A stretch of 64,000 nt of DNA from assembly GCA_949284445.1 (NCBI GenBank), contig CASDVP010000001.1, positions 248,001 through 312,000 on the forward strand. The letters are read 5' to 3'. Of the stretch, positions 45,515 to 57,405 are shown one piece after another. The position numbers and the translations under genes are program-made. The stretch comes from an uncultured Bacillota bacterium. Its GTDB lineage: Bacteria; Bacillota_I; Bacilli_A; RFN20; CAG-288. Positions within the stretch are counted from its first letter, which is position 1; every line of letters begins with the position of its first letter. A model generated the notes under the pieces. That model worked only from the letters and a program-made list of their open reading frames with translations, made no database searches and was not told the DNA's origin.

Positions 45515-46804
45515 TTATAATTCTAAACTGTTTGGATTAAGTAAAAAGTCTAAGATATTGATGATCAAATACCCTTTTTCAGTATGCCAAGGAGCGATAT
45601 TATCCTGAACAACAATAACCTTTTTAAAGGAATCTTTTATCCTATCTAATGGTTCCTGCTCTTGCTTCATTTTGTTCATATCGGGAATCGAATATGCTGA
45701 TTGAACATAATAGCGTTGACTACCTTTGTTACATATAAAATCAACTTCTAATAATGCAATAGTGTTTTGCCCATTCTTAGTTTTGGTATATTTTTCAACA
45801 GCACCTATATCAACATCAAATCCTCGCAAAATTAGTTCGTTATATAAAATATTTTCCATCGCATGAGTCGGTTCAATTTGTCTAAAATTGAGTCTTGCAT
45901 TACGTAATCCGATATCTTCAAAATAGTATTTAAAAGGCGAACCGATATATTTTTTGCCGCGTATATCATACCTTTTTGCTTTTGAAATTATAAAAGCATC
46001 GATGAGATAGTCGATATATGAAGAAATTGTATTTGCATTAGTTTTTATTGAATTAGACATGAAACTATTAGCTAATTTAGTAGGATTTGTAAGAGTAGCA
46101 GTATCTGAAGCCAATATGTCAACTAAATAATCAATGACCATATCACCTCTTAAATGGTATCTTTCTAGAATATCGTTAAGATAAGTGCTTTTAAAAATAG
46201 TATCCAAATATTTGCTTTTTTCTTCAGGGCTTTTAATTTTTGTAATGTATGGTAATCCACCATATAGTGAATACTCACGATAGCCATCATAAGAGTTTCC
46301 TTGATATACAGACATGAATTCAGCAAAAGAAAGCGGATGGACTCTTATTTCATCACCTCTTCCTCTAAACTCGGTTAGAATGTCCGATGATAAAAATTTT
46401 GAATTGCTACCTGTGATGTAGATGTCGACATTGTTGTGTCTTAAAAGACTATTTAAAATCCCATATAATTTTATTCTGCTTTTATGTTTATATTCATCTT
46501 CAGTGATAGCTAGCTGAGCTTCATCTAAAAAGATATAAAACATATCTTCATCATTGATAATTCTTGATTTTAAATATTGTGACAAGTTTTGTGGATTCAA
46601 GTATTGTTCGTTTTCATCCTCGTCTAAAGATAATGATATGATTTGCTTTTTACTCACACCAGTTTTTAATAAATGATTACGAAATAAGTCAAAAAGCAAA
46701 TAACTCTTACCGCATCTTCTGATTCCAGTGATGATTTTGACCATGCCATTACCTTGCTTTTCTATCAGTTGCTTTAAATATAAATCCCTTTTAATTTCAA
46801 TCAT
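45515..46804 (-). CDS. AAA_14/DUF4143 ATPase, intact copy
   Basis: A 429-residue P-loop ATPase. The N-terminus has IEIKRDLYLKQLIEK and Walker A GIRRCGKSYLL, then Walker B FYIFLDEAQ, a sensor-like IYITGSNSKFLSSD, the RGRGDEIRVHPLSFAEF segment, and the C-terminal DUF4143 domain with a nuclease-like VDFICNKGSQRYYVQ core. These proteins are common in host-associated bacteria and their role is not settled. I chose the ATG at 46804, seven bases after GGAG. The 5' end is duplicated upstream (46897-46979), and decayed relatives lie at 9.8, 30.3 and 50.4 kb. Confidence 0.9.
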   Translation of the reverse strand: MIEIKRDLYLKQLIEKQGNGMVKIITGIRRCGKSYLLFDLFRNHLLKTGVSKKQIISLSLDEDENEQYLNPQNLSQYLKSRIINDEDMFYIFLDEAQLAITEDEYKHKSRIKLYGILNSLLRHNNVDIYITGSNSKFLSSDILTEFRGRGDEIRVHPLSFAEFMSVYQGNSYDGYREYSLYGGLPYITKIKSPEEKSKYLDTIFKSTYLNDILERYHLRGDMVIDYLVDILASDTATLTNPTKLANSFMSNSIKTNANTISSYIDYLIDAFIISKAKRYDIRGKKYIGSPFKYYFEDIGLRNARLNFRQIEPTHAMENILYNELILRGFDVDIGAVEKYTKTKNGQNTIALLEVDFICNKGSQRYYVQSAYSIPDMNKMKQEQEPLDRIKDSFKKVIVVQDNIAPWHTEKGYLIINILDFLLNPNSLEL

Positions 46805-46979
46805 GTTAAGCTCCAATTAGAATTTTTACGGTAAACCGACTTGTTATTAAATAAATATAACACATATTTTAATAAAAAGCGATTTTTTAATCATTTGTTT
46901 TAGATAAAGAACCATTTTAATTTCAATCACGTTCTACTCCAATTAGAAATTTTACGGTAAACCGACTTTCTACTAAATA
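46771..46979 (-). repeat. tandem duplication of the ATPase gene start and promoter
   Basis: The segment 46771-46852 and the segment 46897-46979 are about 80% identical. Both include the ribosome site TTGGAG, the first codons and the near-palindrome TTTACGGTAAA (46825-46835 and 46951-46961). In the outer copy the ATG has become GTG, and the frame reads VIEIKMVLYLKQMIKKSLF before decaying. It records a duplication followed by deletion. The palindrome, kept in both, may be an operator. Confidence 0.75.
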
Positions 46980-47214
46980 GAAGTAGGTTTATTTTACTGA
47001 TTTATTAAGAAATCTAATAGACACGTCTTTATAAAGCCTTCATCTATAGAAAATTGTTTGCTTTATTAAATCATTAACGATATTTTCTTTCAAACTAAGC
47101 TTTTTTGTGAGGTTCATATATTAGATTTAATACAAATGTGTGAATAAATACTAATCAAATGTTACACATTGTGATAAGCTATTTTAGATAGTTCGTGATA
47201 AAGGAAAAAATATA
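46980..47214. other. gene-free AT-rich stretch
   Basis: No coding frame is supported between the duplicated gene start and the next gene. AAAGGAAA just before 47215 is the ribosome site of the acetyltransferase. Nothing else stands out. Confidence 0.4.
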
Positions 47215-47826
47215 ATGGAAAATGAAATTAAATTTCATCAGGTTGATGTTATAAAAGATTTAGACCAAATCATTTATTTGACAAAGCAATCAGCTAAGCT
47301 TGAAAGATTTGTGAAAGCTGAAGATCTCGACGAATATGCTACTTATTTTGCTTTGCGCAGCTTTTTGAGTGCGAGCTTTTGTTTAGGAGCTTATTTAGAT
47401 GATAAATTGATCGGGTTTATCACCTGTTCTTTTAGAAATAAAGATAAAATTTATATAGACAGTAATATAGTCGGTCTTAATTTGAATCTTAAAAACAAAT
47501 TCAGCCGGTATCATTTTTTAGCTGATACTGCCATCTATGGAGATACCTGTCAAAAATTGTTAGAAGAAGAGGATGTTGATACAGATGGTGAAATCACATT
47601 ATTTGTGGTTGATAAAGAATATCGCCGTTTAAGTATTGGTAAAAAATTGATGCTCAGTGCTTTAGACTATTATCAAAAAAATAAGGCATGGATCATTTAT
47701 TTGGCCAGTGATACTGAATGTAATTATATGTATTACTTGAATTATGGCTTCAAAATCAAACAGAGAGGTGTAGTTTCTTATCCCGATAAAGATGTAGGAA
47801 TATTTATCGAATATAAAACGTTTTAA
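47215..47826 (+). CDS. GNAT-like N-acetyltransferase
   Basis: A 203-residue protein. The central and C-terminal parts match the GNAT fold. GAYLDDKLIGFITCSFRN forms the early strands, ITLFVVDKEYRRLSIGKKLM is the acetyl-CoA loop (a variant of RxxGxG/A), and WIIYLASDTECNYMYYLNYG is the last strand-helix unit. The substrate is unknown. It is monocistronic and converges on tilS with a 32-base gap. Confidence 0.8.
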   Translation: MENEIKFHQVDVIKDLDQIIYLTKQSAKLERFVKAEDLDEYATYFALRSFLSASFCLGAYLDDKLIGFITCSFRNKDKIYIDSNIVGLNLNLKNKFSRYHFLADTAIYGDTCQKLLEEEDVDTDGEITLFVVDKEYRRLSIGKKLMLSALDYYQKNKAWIIYLASDTECNYMYYLNYGFKIKQRGVVSYPDKDVGIFIEYKTF

Positions 47827-47858
47827 CGAAGAAATATAAATTGCTTATCCTAAAGATA

Positions 47859-49082
47859 TCAGAAGAAAAATAACTCGAGTGGGATTTTGTGTTCTTTTAA
47901 ATCTTTGTAAAACGGAACACATTTGATTTTATTATTGACTAAGAAAACTGGATATGCTGGATATAAAAAAGCAGGAACCTGTTGTTTCTTTAAAAAGTCA
48001 TAAACAATTTTAGTCGGTAAATCAGTATCGATGATATCATCTTTATTAGCGTTTCTGATAGTTACAGGTAGAGCTTTTAAATTGAATTTTGATAAATCAG
48101 ATAAATCGATCATAAAGTATTTAGTTTTATATATTTTCTTTCGATGATAGGTAAAAGAATATGAGATTTTAGAAAAATCTTTGTAGAAGAAAAAGTAATT
48201 TTTTGTTCTATATAAAGATATGTTTTTATCTATTTCTAAAGCCTTATTTGTGTTACTTTTTAGGAATTCATAGATTTCTTTAGAGATTCCATCCCGCCTT
48301 TTTTTGGAACTCAATTGTTTATCAAATAAATAAAAAATAAATCTTTGTTTTTCCTCTTCATTTAATGAATTGTAAAAAGCAAATTGATATGGTGCTTTCT
48401 GCTCATCAAATGATTTGTACAATTTATCTAAGCGTTTATTTTCGCTATTCTTTTCGATCAAAAGTTTTTCTTTTTCTTGCTCGTTTAATCCTCGTCTGAT
48501 CACGTTTCTTTTAGTGTGATCATCATGATTAGTAATGTCTTCATAATAAGTGATATTCTGACTGCTTAAAGCATCATAAATCTCCTGTTTACTGATGTTT
48601 AATAGTGGTCTAATCAATTTAATTCCATGTAAGATTGTTATTTTATTTAGCCCGTAATGTAAAGGTAAATTTTTTCTTTCTTTTTGTAAAATGTATGTTT
48701 CGATATCATCATCTTTTTGATGTGCAGTTAATAAACCTGTCAGATTTTCTTGTTTGATAACAGTTTTGAATTTTTGATATCGATACTTTCTAGCCCAATC
48801 TTCAAAATTACCCTTCTTATACTTGGTGTCAAATCGATATAATTTCAAATGGTATTTATTGACATAGTGATTAACGATCTTCTCTTCTTCATCGACTAGA
48901 GGAGAGTCATGATAATTTATGTAACAGAGATGAATGATATCAGGTAATCTATCTCCCAAATACTTTTTTAAGGCTTCTAAAAGATACACAGAATCTGGGC
49001 CACCAGAAAAAGCTAATAAATAAGTTCCAGAATCGAGTCCTAATTCATCAAATTCTTTTATTAATTTAGAAGGTATTTTCAT
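47859..49082 (-). CDS. tilS: tRNA(Ile)-lysidine synthase
   Basis: A 407-residue enzyme that attaches lysine to C34 of the CAU-anticodon tRNA-Ile, which lets it read AUA codons, abundant in AT-rich genomes. The N-type PP-loop is AFSGGPDS (SGGPDS at 26-31), followed by ICYINYHDSP, LTAHQKDDDIETYIL, and the conserved RPLLNISKQEIYDAL and DITNHDDHTKRNVIR. The C-terminal domain is divergent but of normal length. It overlaps the upstream aldo/keto reductase gene by four bases. The gene is essential in nearly all bacteria. Confidence 0.93.
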   Translation of the reverse strand: MKIPSKLIKEFDELGLDSGTYLLAFSGGPDSVYLLEALKKYLGDRLPDIIHLCYINYHDSPLVDEEEKIVNHYVNKYHLKLYRFDTKYKKGNFEDWARKYRYQKFKTVIKQENLTGLLTAHQKDDDIETYILQKERKNLPLHYGLNKITILHGIKLIRPLLNISKQEIYDALSSQNITYYEDITNHDDHTKRNVIRRGLNEQEKEKLLIEKNSENKRLDKLYKSFDEQKAPYQFAFYNSLNEEEKQRFIFYLFDKQLSSKKRRDGISKEIYEFLKSNTNKALEIDKNISLYRTKNYFFFYKDFSKISYSFTYHRKKIYKTKYFMIDLSDLSKFNLKALPVTIRNANKDDIIDTDLPTKIVYDFLKKQQVPAFLYPAYPVFLVNNKIKCVPFYKDLKEHKIPLELFFF

Positions 49083-50191
49083 TCAAATTCTTTTGCGATT
49101 AATTTCAATAAGTCGCGGATCTGCAAATGTTGTGGACAAGCTTTTTCACAGAGTCCACAGCGGATACACTCAGAAGCTTTCCCATAATCTTTAGTAAGAT
49201 TTTCATAGTACATCTGTTGAGTCGAAAAGCCTTGTGCAGGAAACATTTTTTCATTGTTATATAAAGAGAAATATTTAGGTATAGCGATATGTTTAGGGCA
49301 GCCTTTTAAGCAATAGCCACAGCTAGTACAAGGTATAGCAATGCTATCATTGATGATGGAGACTATCGAATCTAATGTTTGATGTTCTTCAACTGTTAGA
49401 GGTATGAAGTTTTCCATATAAGAAGTGTTATCTTCAACTTGTTTTAAAGTGCTCATACCGCTTAAAACCATGAAGACATCATCTAAAGAAGCTGCGAATC
49501 TAATCGCCCAAGATGCGAGTGAAGCATCGGGATTTTTTCTTTTGAGTATATCAGCTGCTTTTGGAGGTAAGTTCACTAAAGTCCCACCTTTAATTGGTTC
49601 CATAACCACAACTGGCTTATGATATTTCTTAGCTATTTCGTAACAAGCTTTTGATTCGACTACTGGATTTAACCAATCGATATAATTTATTTGCAATTGA
49701 ACAAAATCTGTTTCAGGATGTTTCTTTAAGACTTCTTCTAATAGTTCTGGCTTATCATGAAAGGAAAAACCGAGATGTTTGATTTTGCCTTCAGCTTTTT
49801 TTTGCTTTAAAAAATTAAAACTATCTAATTTATCAATGAGCGGAACACGTTCTTTATTGATGTTGTGAATCAAATAATAATCGATATAAGAAACACCTAA
49901 ATTATTCAATTGTTCGTTAAACATCGCTTCTTGTTTAACTTTATCGACATTGGGATTAAACAAGGCTAACTTTGTTGCTACTGTAAAAGAATCACGCGGA
50001 TATCTTTCTACTAATGCTTGTTTAAGAAAGTTTTCGCTTTGCCCATTATGATAAACATATGCAGTATCAAAATAAGTGAAGCCCTTCTTCATAAAAACAT
50101 CAACCATCTGTTTAACTTGATCTAAATCAACATGAGTCGCATCTTCGTCTAACAAAGGTAACCTCATGAATCCAAAACCTAATTTTTTCAT
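49079..50191 (-). CDS. aldo/keto reductase with two 4Fe-4S motifs
   Basis: A 370-residue oxidoreductase. I chose the ATG at 50191 because AGGTGG lies eight bases upstream; an earlier GTG overlaps that site. The catalytic tetrad is visible: Asp and Tyr in YFDTAYVYHNG, Lys in VATKL and His in YYLIHNI. After the barrel, two ferredoxin-type clusters appear, CTSCGYCLKGCP and CIRCGLCEKACP. This is the common anaerobe subfamily of NADPH-linked reductases with Fe-S tails. The substrate is unknown. It lies in an operon with tilS. Confidence 0.9.
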   Translation of the reverse strand: MKKLGFGFMRLPLLDEDATHVDLDQVKQMVDVFMKKGFTYFDTAYVYHNGQSENFLKQALVERYPRDSFTVATKLALFNPNVDKVKQEAMFNEQLNNLGVSYIDYYLIHNINKERVPLIDKLDSFNFLKQKKAEGKIKHLGFSFHDKPELLEEVLKKHPETDFVQLQINYIDWLNPVVESKACYEIAKKYHKPVVVMEPIKGGTLVNLPPKAADILKRKNPDASLASWAIRFAASLDDVFMVLSGMSTLKQVEDNTSYMENFIPLTVEEHQTLDSIVSIINDSIAIPCTSCGYCLKGCPKHIAIPKYFSLYNNEKMFPAQGFSTQQMYYENLTKDYGKASECIRCGLCEKACPQHLQIRDLLKLIAKEFE

Positions 50192-50404
50192 AATTCTATC
50201 CACCTGTAATTATTATACAAAAGTAGAAAAAGTTTTAATTATCAAAAAAGATCGATAGCTCAAAAATTCCTAGTACATATAAGCAAGATGCAGATAAAGA
50301 CCTAGCCATCTTTTGGGGTACTAGATGCACTAACAATAAAAATCCTCATTTTTTAAGTTGATCTTACGTATAAATGACATATCTACCATTAATTTTATGT
50401 CTGC

Positions 50405-51634
50405 TTAAATTGCTGAAATTGGTATAACATAACAATCATTACCAATCGGATAAATTGTATGAGATGTACAAATGATGACGCCTTTATTTAGTGTATATCT
50501 GGTGTTTTTTAACTTAGTGAAAGCTTTAATATCATCTTTGCTATATTCTTCCCCTGCTTTACATTCAATCAATGATAATTTCCCATCACCTAAAATTAAT
50601 AAGTCTATTTCTTCTTTTTCAAAAGCCCGATAATAGTAGAATGATACGTTTACATCTTTATGATTATTCTTATAACTTTTGATTATTTCGCTGATGATAT
50701 AAGTTTCAACCATGTGAGCTTTTAAATATGAATTTTTTAAAGTCTCAGCAGAATGAACTCTTGCTAAATAGCAGGCTAGTCCCGTATCAGAAAAATATAT
50801 TTTCTGGCGTTCAGTAATAGTTTTTGTCACGCTGTTTTCATTAAATGGCTCTAACAGATGAATAATATTGCTAGCGATGAGTACACTAATCCAAGATTGG
50901 ATTGTTTTTTATCCGCGCCAATTTCTTTTGCAAGGCTTTCGTATATCATTTCTTGACCAGTGAGTGAAGCAAGGATGGTCATCAAATTCATAAAGTTATG
51001 TTTATCTTTCAAATTTATAAAATCAGAAACATCTCTTTCAATGTAAGTAGAGACATAATCAGCGTAAAATGATGATGAATCTAATTCGAGATTATCGTAT
51101 AAATCAGGATAAAATCCTCTAACGATATATTCGTAAAACTTATTAGTGTTGATCATGTATTCTTTACAACGCTTGTTAATCACTTCTAAATTGATTTCAC
51201 AAGGATTTTCTTCTACTTTATTAATTCCACTTAACGAAAGTGGCCATCGAAATTAAACCGACTCTTCCTGACATCGATTCGCTTATGCCTTTCATCAAGC
51301 GATAAGCTTGTGATCCAGTTAACACATAGAGACTTCTTTTATTGCCTTTTAATATTTGCATCCACGATGCCTTCTATATAATCTAATAGTTCTGGCGCCT
51401 TTTGAATTTCATCAATACTGCAAGGAGAAGGATGTAATGCTAAAAACTATGCAGGATCTTTTTTAGCAGCATTACGCATTAAAGGATCAGCAAGAGAAAC
51501 ATAGCTAAAGCCTAAATCTTTTTCTATTAAAGAACAAAGAGCAGTTTTTCCAACTCGCCTTGCTCCAGATATAACTGTGACAGGTTTATTTTAATAGTCT
51601 TGATAATCTTTTTATAAATCGTTCTTTCTATCAC
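50405..51634 (-). pseudogene. decayed AAA_14/DUF4143 ATPase gene
   Basis: Read from a GTG at 51634 with AGGAGG upstream, the gene follows the ATPase family in order but is broken at least four times. The Walker A region VISGARRVGKT is in another frame from the start. A stop lies after KKDPA, a frameshift at about 51360 precedes SLYVLTGSQAYRLMKG, and further breaks separate the segments ending near 51184 and 50851. The C-terminal DUF4143 part (HMVETYIISEIIKSYKNN, then LIECKAGEEYS) is intact to its stop. It differs from the 45-47 kb copy, so it is a separate lineage and not a recent duplicate. Confidence 0.85.
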
Positions 51635-51640
51635 CCTTAA

Positions 51641-52024
51641 ACCTCCTCTTAATTATATTTCAGAGAAAACGGGAGGCTAACTCCCTTTTTTCCAATTTTA
51701 TATTGCTTTTGATTGATGCTTAAATATTTTTTCTTCTAGTAAGAACTTTCTTTTTCCATCCAGCGTTTAGTGTTTATTCTTATGGTTGGTACAATATTTC
51801 CTTTCAACTCACTTAGAAAAATTATATACACTTTTTTCAAAATATATAAAAGTGGCATATATATAAATGAATAAACAGTCCTCAAGTTGCATTTCATTAT
51901 ATAGCACATAAGAGATTACTCTTAAAACAGATGAATCTATATCTTTGTATCTACAAAGTTAAGGCACTTAAAAGTGTGAGCTATGCCTGATTGATATCCA
52001 TTTATTTGATTCACTTGTCTTTAA
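51641..52024. other. gene-free stretch downstream of the ATP synthase operon
   Basis: No coding frame is supported. It holds several small inverted repeats: GGGAG/CTCCC followed by TTTTTT near 51676, CACTTTT/AAAAGTG near 51829-51853, and CTTTGTA-TC-TACAAAG near 51942-51957. None is a convincing terminator for atpC; the region may be decayed. Confidence 0.4.
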
Positions 52025-52043
52025 ATTAAGATTGAATCTTAAT
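52025..52043 (-). terminator. weak hairpin overlapping the atpC stop
   Basis: ATTAAGATT-G-AATCTTAAT is a perfect 9-bp inverted repeat that includes the atpC stop codon. It is AT-only at the ends and followed by a poor T run, so termination is uncertain. Confidence 0.35.
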
Positions 52044-52455
52044 AGTTATGTTGACCGTTTTTTACTCTGATTCTATTTAGAGCACGCTTTAGTTTGATTT
52101 CAGCATCGTTATACTCTCTAACCGATTTAGCACTTAATAAGAGCTTCTCAGCTTCAGCTTTTTCGGCGATTGCGCGTTGTAAATCTATCTGGTCATAAGC
52201 TTCGATCGACCTGACGATCAGTTGCACGGTATTGGTCTTTTGAATGACATTTAAAACACCGCCGCTTAAAGCATAATGAAAAGTGTGATTTCCGATCTTG
52301 ATCTTCATCGGAGAAATCTCAACATTAGCGATGTAATCTATATGATGAGCGTAGATGGAAATTTGACCGTAATGAGTGTTGACTGATAAGACATCAACAT
52401 CCATCTCACCATATTTTTTCTGCGGTGTGATAATCTGTAATTTAAAAGAATCCAT
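52039..52455 (-). CDS. atpC: ATP synthase epsilon subunit
   Basis: A 138-residue subunit of the F1 central stalk that couples rotation to catalysis and can inhibit ATP hydrolysis. The N-terminal beta-sandwich (LQIITPQKKYGEMDVDVLSV, then YALSGGVLNV) and the C-terminal two-helix hairpin (ALNRIRVKNGQ) are present at the usual length. It is the last gene of the atp operon, two bases after atpD. Its stop codon lies in a small AT hairpin. Confidence 0.94.
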   Translation of the reverse strand: MDSFKLQIITPQKKYGEMDVDVLSVNTHYGQISIYAHHIDYIANVEISPMKIKIGNHTFHYALSGGVLNVIQKTNTVQLIVRSIEAYDQIDLQRAIAEKAEAEKLLLSAKSVREYNDAEIKLKRALNRIRVKNGQHNY

Positions 52456-52457
52456 TT

Positions 52458-53882
<1,425 letters not shown>

Positions 53883-54746
53883 TTAATTATTGTTATTAGC
53901 ACCTGCGACTACCTCAGTTATTTCTTGAGTGATGGACGCTTGTCTCAAACGATTATATTTAAGTTTTAAATCAGCGATGATCTTATTAGCGGAATCAGTG
54001 GCAGTTTCCATGGCGTTTCTTCTAGACGCTTGCTCAGCAACTGTTGACATGATGAGCTTATTATATAAAGAAGAATCGATATAATGAGGCAGTATCAGTT
54101 GTAACACCTCTTTGACATTCGGATCGAATAAAGGTGGATAAGCAGGTTTATTTTCTTCTAATTGTAATTTGGTTAAATCAAACGGTAACAGCTGTTTAAC
54201 AGCAGGAGTGTACATGATACTGTTTTTATATATCGTATAAATCAAGCTCACAGAATGATAAGTTTTTGTTCTATAGAGTCTGAAGCAAAAATGTCGGAGG
54301 TTTTTGACGGCATCAAAAGAGAAATCATTCATCAGATTGAGATAATCGTCATAGCGTTTATTCGGATAATTTTTATAGTGCAAATAAGCTTTTTGACCTA
54401 TTAGTATCAGTTCGTCTTCAGGCTTGATCAAACTGTCAGCAAGATTGAAAAGGTTGTAATTATAACTTCCGCATAAGCCTAATGAAGAAGAGACGATGAT
54501 ATAAAGATCTTTTTTATCAGAAAAATGATTCAAACAAGGTATCGCTTTAATGTCTTTTTGTGCGACTGATTGCAGAGTTCTCTTCATCGTGTCATGCATC
54601 GCTTTCTCATAATCTTTGTCATCGTCAAAATATCGTTTCCATTTTTGGAACTTGACAGAAGCGACTAATTTCATAGCTTTAGTCAATTTTTCAGTCGCTT
54701 GAATAGTGCTGATACGATGACGGATTTCTAATAATGATTCTGACAT
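53883..54746 (-). CDS. atpG: ATP synthase gamma subunit
   Basis: A 287-residue rotor shaft of F1. The N-terminal helix (EIRHRISTIQATEKLTKAMK) and the C-terminal helix (KYNRLRQASITQEITEVVAG) that form the coiled coil are conserved, and the middle is divergent as usual. The ATG overlaps the atpA stop by one base (TAATG), which suggests translational coupling. Confidence 0.96.
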   Translation of the reverse strand: MSESLLEIRHRISTIQATEKLTKAMKLVASVKFQKWKRYFDDDKDYEKAMHDTMKRTLQSVAQKDIKAIPCLNHFSDKKDLYIIVSSSLGLCGSYNYNLFNLADSLIKPEDELILIGQKAYLHYKNYPNKRYDDYLNLMNDFSFDAVKNLRHFCFRLYRTKTYHSVSLIYTIYKNSIMYTPAVKQLLPFDLTKLQLEENKPAYPPLFDPNVKEVLQLILPHYIDSSLYNKLIMSTVAEQASRRNAMETATDSANKIIADLKLKYNRLRQASITQEITEVVAGANNNN

Positions 54747-56263
54747 TATTTAATAGCGAGAATGCTTCGCACCTCTTTACACGCCAAGACGATTTTGTCT
54801 TTGATCTCTTGAGATAATTCTTTAGTCTCTTTGATGGTTTGATAGATTTCAGGATAGTGATCATGGATATAACCATCCAGTTTAGCTAAGAGAGGATGAA
54901 TTTTCTCAAGCGGTACATCATCGATCAATTTGCTTTGAGCGATATAGATATCAACGATTTCATCCTCCATGGCTAAAGGATGATATTGTTTTTGTTTCAA
55001 CACTTCCATCAAGACTGAACCGTGTTTGATAGTGGCTTTAGTCACGGGATCTAAGTCAGAGCCGAAACGGGAAAAGTCTAATAATTCCGAATAGTTAGCT
55101 AGCTCGATCTTAATTGAATTAGCGACGCTTTTCATGGCTTTAGTCTGAGCGGCTGATCCGACACGAGATACCGATAGACCAGAATCGATAGCCGGTCTTT
55201 GACTGGAGTTAAATAAATCAGTGGATAAGAAGATCTGCCCATCGGTGATCGAGATCACATTAGTCGGAATATAAGCGGAGATATCACCAGCTTGTGTCTC
55301 GACGATCGGTAAAGCAGTGATAGAACCACCACCTAATCTGTCGGATAGATGACAGGCTCTTTCTAAAAGACGTGAATGCAAATAGAAAATATCACCAGGA
55401 TATGCTTCACGGCCTGGACTGCGTTTTAATAATAACGAAATGGTTCGATAGGCGACGGCGTGTTTAGATAAATCATCGTAAACTATCAGAACATCACGTC
55501 CTTTCTTTTCAAAATATTCACCGATAGTCGTCGCTGAGTATGGAGCTATATATAAGAGCGGAGCTGACTCGCTAGCTGAAGCGTTGACGACGATGGTGTA
55601 CTTGTGAGCATCATATTCTTTTAATTTTGAAACTATTTGCATTATTGTGGAATTCTTTTGTCCGATAGCACAATAAATACAAATAACATTTTTGCCTTTT
55701 TGATTGATGATGGTGTCGATTGCGATCGCAGTTTTACCTGTTTGTCGATCGCCGATGATCAACTCTCTTTGGCCTTTTCCTATCGGTATCATCGAATCGA
55801 TAGCTTTGATTCCAGTCTCTAGTGGCTGGTCGACTGGTTGGCGGTCCATGATCTTAGGAGCTGGTGCTTCTATCGGCATATAGCTTTCAGCTTCGATCTC
55901 ACCTAAGCCATCGATCGGATGACCTAAGGCGTTTACAACTCTTCCTAATAAAGCTTCGCCGACATTGACAGAGACGACTTTACCGGTGCGTTTGACGATA
56001 TCTCCTTCATAGATATCATTATCTTTTCCTAAGATGACAGCACCGATTGAATCCTCGTTTAGATTCATCACCATTCCATAGCTGTTATTTGGAAAGGAAA
56101 GCAGTTCACCATACATAGCTTTATCTAAGCCATAGATAGTGCAGATACCATCGCCGACAGTTAAAACATAACCGACATCACTGGTATCGATTTTATTTTC
56201 ATAGTTCTTGATTTCAGCTTTGATCAAATCGCTGATCAAGTCGATATTCTTGTTTTCAGCCAT
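54746..56263 (-). CDS. atpA: ATP synthase alpha subunit
   Basis: A 505-residue regulatory nucleotide-binding subunit of F1. Walker A is [66 protein letters not shown] and the arginine-finger region [10 protein letters not shown] are all present. It is five bases from atpH and overlaps atpG by one base. Length and motifs are normal. Confidence 0.98.
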   Translation of the reverse strand: MAENKNIDLISDLIKAEIKNYENKIDTSDVGYVLTVGDGICTIYGLDKAMYGELLSFPNNSYGMVMNLNEDSIGAVILGKDNDIYEGDIVKRTGKVVSVNVGEALLGRVVNALGHPIDGLGEIEAESYMPIEAPAPKIMDRQPVDQPLETGIKAIDSMIPIGKGQRELIIGDRQTGKTAIAIDTIINQKGKNVICIYCAIGQKNSTIMQIVSKLKEYDAHKYTIVVNASASESAPLLYIAPYSATTIGEYFEKKGRDVLIVYDDLSKHAVAYRTISLLLKRSPGREAYPGDIFYLHSRLLERACHLSDRLGGGSITALPIVETQAGDISAYIPTNVISITDGQIFLSTDLFNSSQRPAIDSGLSVSRVGSAAQTKAMKSVANSIKIELANYSELLDFSRFGSDLDPVTKATIKHGSVLMEVLKQKQYHPLAMEDEIVDIYIAQSKLIDDVPLEKIHPLLAKLDGYIHDHYPEIYQTIKETKELSQEIKDKIVLACKEVRSILAIK

Positions 56264-56268
56264 GGTAA

Positions 56269-56814
56269 CTATTTCACTCCTTTATTCATGAGAACAGTTT
56301 GAATAGTCTCTAGTTTGCTGCTGAGAGAGTAGTCGAAGACTTTGTCTTTAACAAAGATTTTCACTCCACCGATCACGCTTTTATCGATGACGACATCCAA
56401 TAAAATTTGGGAATTCAACTCATCAGAGATCGCTTTTTCGATTAATTTAACTTTTTCAGGAGAGATCATAAATGGAGTGTGAATCTTTCCCCGATAGATG
56501 CCTTGTTCCTCTTCTAAAAGCCTTTGGTAGTGTTCGACGATACTATTGAAACCATTCAAGAGCTTCTTCCTTGTCAGGATCACTAAAAAGATATAAGTGG
56601 CTGGAGATAAAGATTTAGAAAATATTTTTTCTAATGTCGTGACTTTATCGCTGTTATCGACGATCGGTGAGTCAAGAAATAAAATGAATTGAGGATTTTT
56701 ATCTAAGACAGATTTGATAAAGATCAGATCGTTTAGATATTCCTTTTGCTTTTGATCGTTTTGAGCTACTTCAAAGAAAGCTTTGGCATAGTGAAATAAA
56801 ACAAATTCAGTCAT
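56269..56814 (-). CDS. atpH: ATP synthase delta subunit
   Basis: A 181-residue peripheral-stalk protein joining b to the top of F1. It is recognised by position and by the helical N-terminal domain ([20 protein letters not shown], then [20 protein letters not shown]) and the C-terminal [21 protein letters not shown] segment typical of delta/OSCP. It lies one base after atpF. Confidence 0.93.
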   Translation of the reverse strand: MTEFVLFHYAKAFFEVAQNDQKQKEYLNDLIFIKSVLDKNPQFILFLDSPIVDNSDKVTTLEKIFSKSLSPATYIFLVILTRKKLLNGFNSIVEHYQRLLEEEQGIYRGKIHTPFMISPEKVKLIEKAISDELNSQILLDVVIDKSVIGGVKIFVKDKVFDYSLSSKLETIQTVLMNKGVK

Positions 56815-56815
56815 G

Positions 56816-57400
56816 TCATTTATCCTGTTTGTTCATTTCAGATAAGAAGTCATCGACCAGTTTGTCATTGTCTTCTTGAGTGAGCTCACGTCCTAAAATC
56901 TCTTTTGAAGTATCGATCGCAGCTTTCAAAATGTGATTGTGCGCTTGCTTTTCAAGCCTTTCTTTTCGCTGTTGAAGCTCGACTTCATTTTGTTTCTTCT
57001 TCAGCTCGATTTCTTTTAGAGCATCGTCTTTGATTTTTTGACTCGCTTGTAAAGCAGTATCTTTTGCTTCTTCGATGATCTTATTCGCTTCTACTTTACT
57101 AGCTAAGATATTAGCTTCTGCACTCTTTTTAGCTTCTTCAGCGTCGTTTAATCTTTTTTCTGTCTCTTTGATCTCGTTTTCAACATGCTGTTTTCTCGCT
57201 TCTAGTTTCTTTTTGATCGGTTTATAACCTAAAAAGATGACGACTAAAACCATCACGATAAAAGCACCTAATTGTGCTAAAGTCACATAAAGGTTAGGAA
57301 TGGAATTGCTGATGGTTTCTGAAATATCTTCTTGGGCATCACAAGAGGTGAGAAATAAAGGGACAGATGCTAAGAGGAAAGCTAATAATTTTTTCTTCAT
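56816..57400 (-). CDS. atpF: ATP synthase b subunit, lipoprotein type
   Basis: A 194-residue peripheral-stalk subunit. I chose the ATG at 57400. The open frame extends further upstream, but that part lies antisense-free within atpE and is a shadow of it. The N-terminus is a lipoprotein signal (MKKKLLAFLLASVPLFLTSC), with Cys20 as lipid site, followed by a second hydrophobic helix (about 40-62) and a long charged coiled coil. A lipid-anchored b subunit is known from mycoplasmas and supports a Mollicutes-related origin. The gene lies five bases after atpE. Confidence 0.92.
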   Translation of the reverse strand: MKKKLLAFLLASVPLFLTSCDAQEDISETISNSIPNLYVTLAQLGAFIVMVLVVIFLGYKPIKKKLEARKQHVENEIKETEKRLNDAEEAKKSAEANILASKVEANKIIEEAKDTALQASQKIKDDALKEIELKKKQNEVELQQRKERLEKQAHNHILKAAIDTSKEILGRELTQEDNDKLVDDFLSEMNKQDK

Positions 57401-57405
57401 GAAGG

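Noticed and set aside
51670..51690. GGGAG/CTCCC hairpin with T run on the plus strand
   Set aside because: No plus-strand gene ends here and the stem is only five pairs; not called as a terminator.
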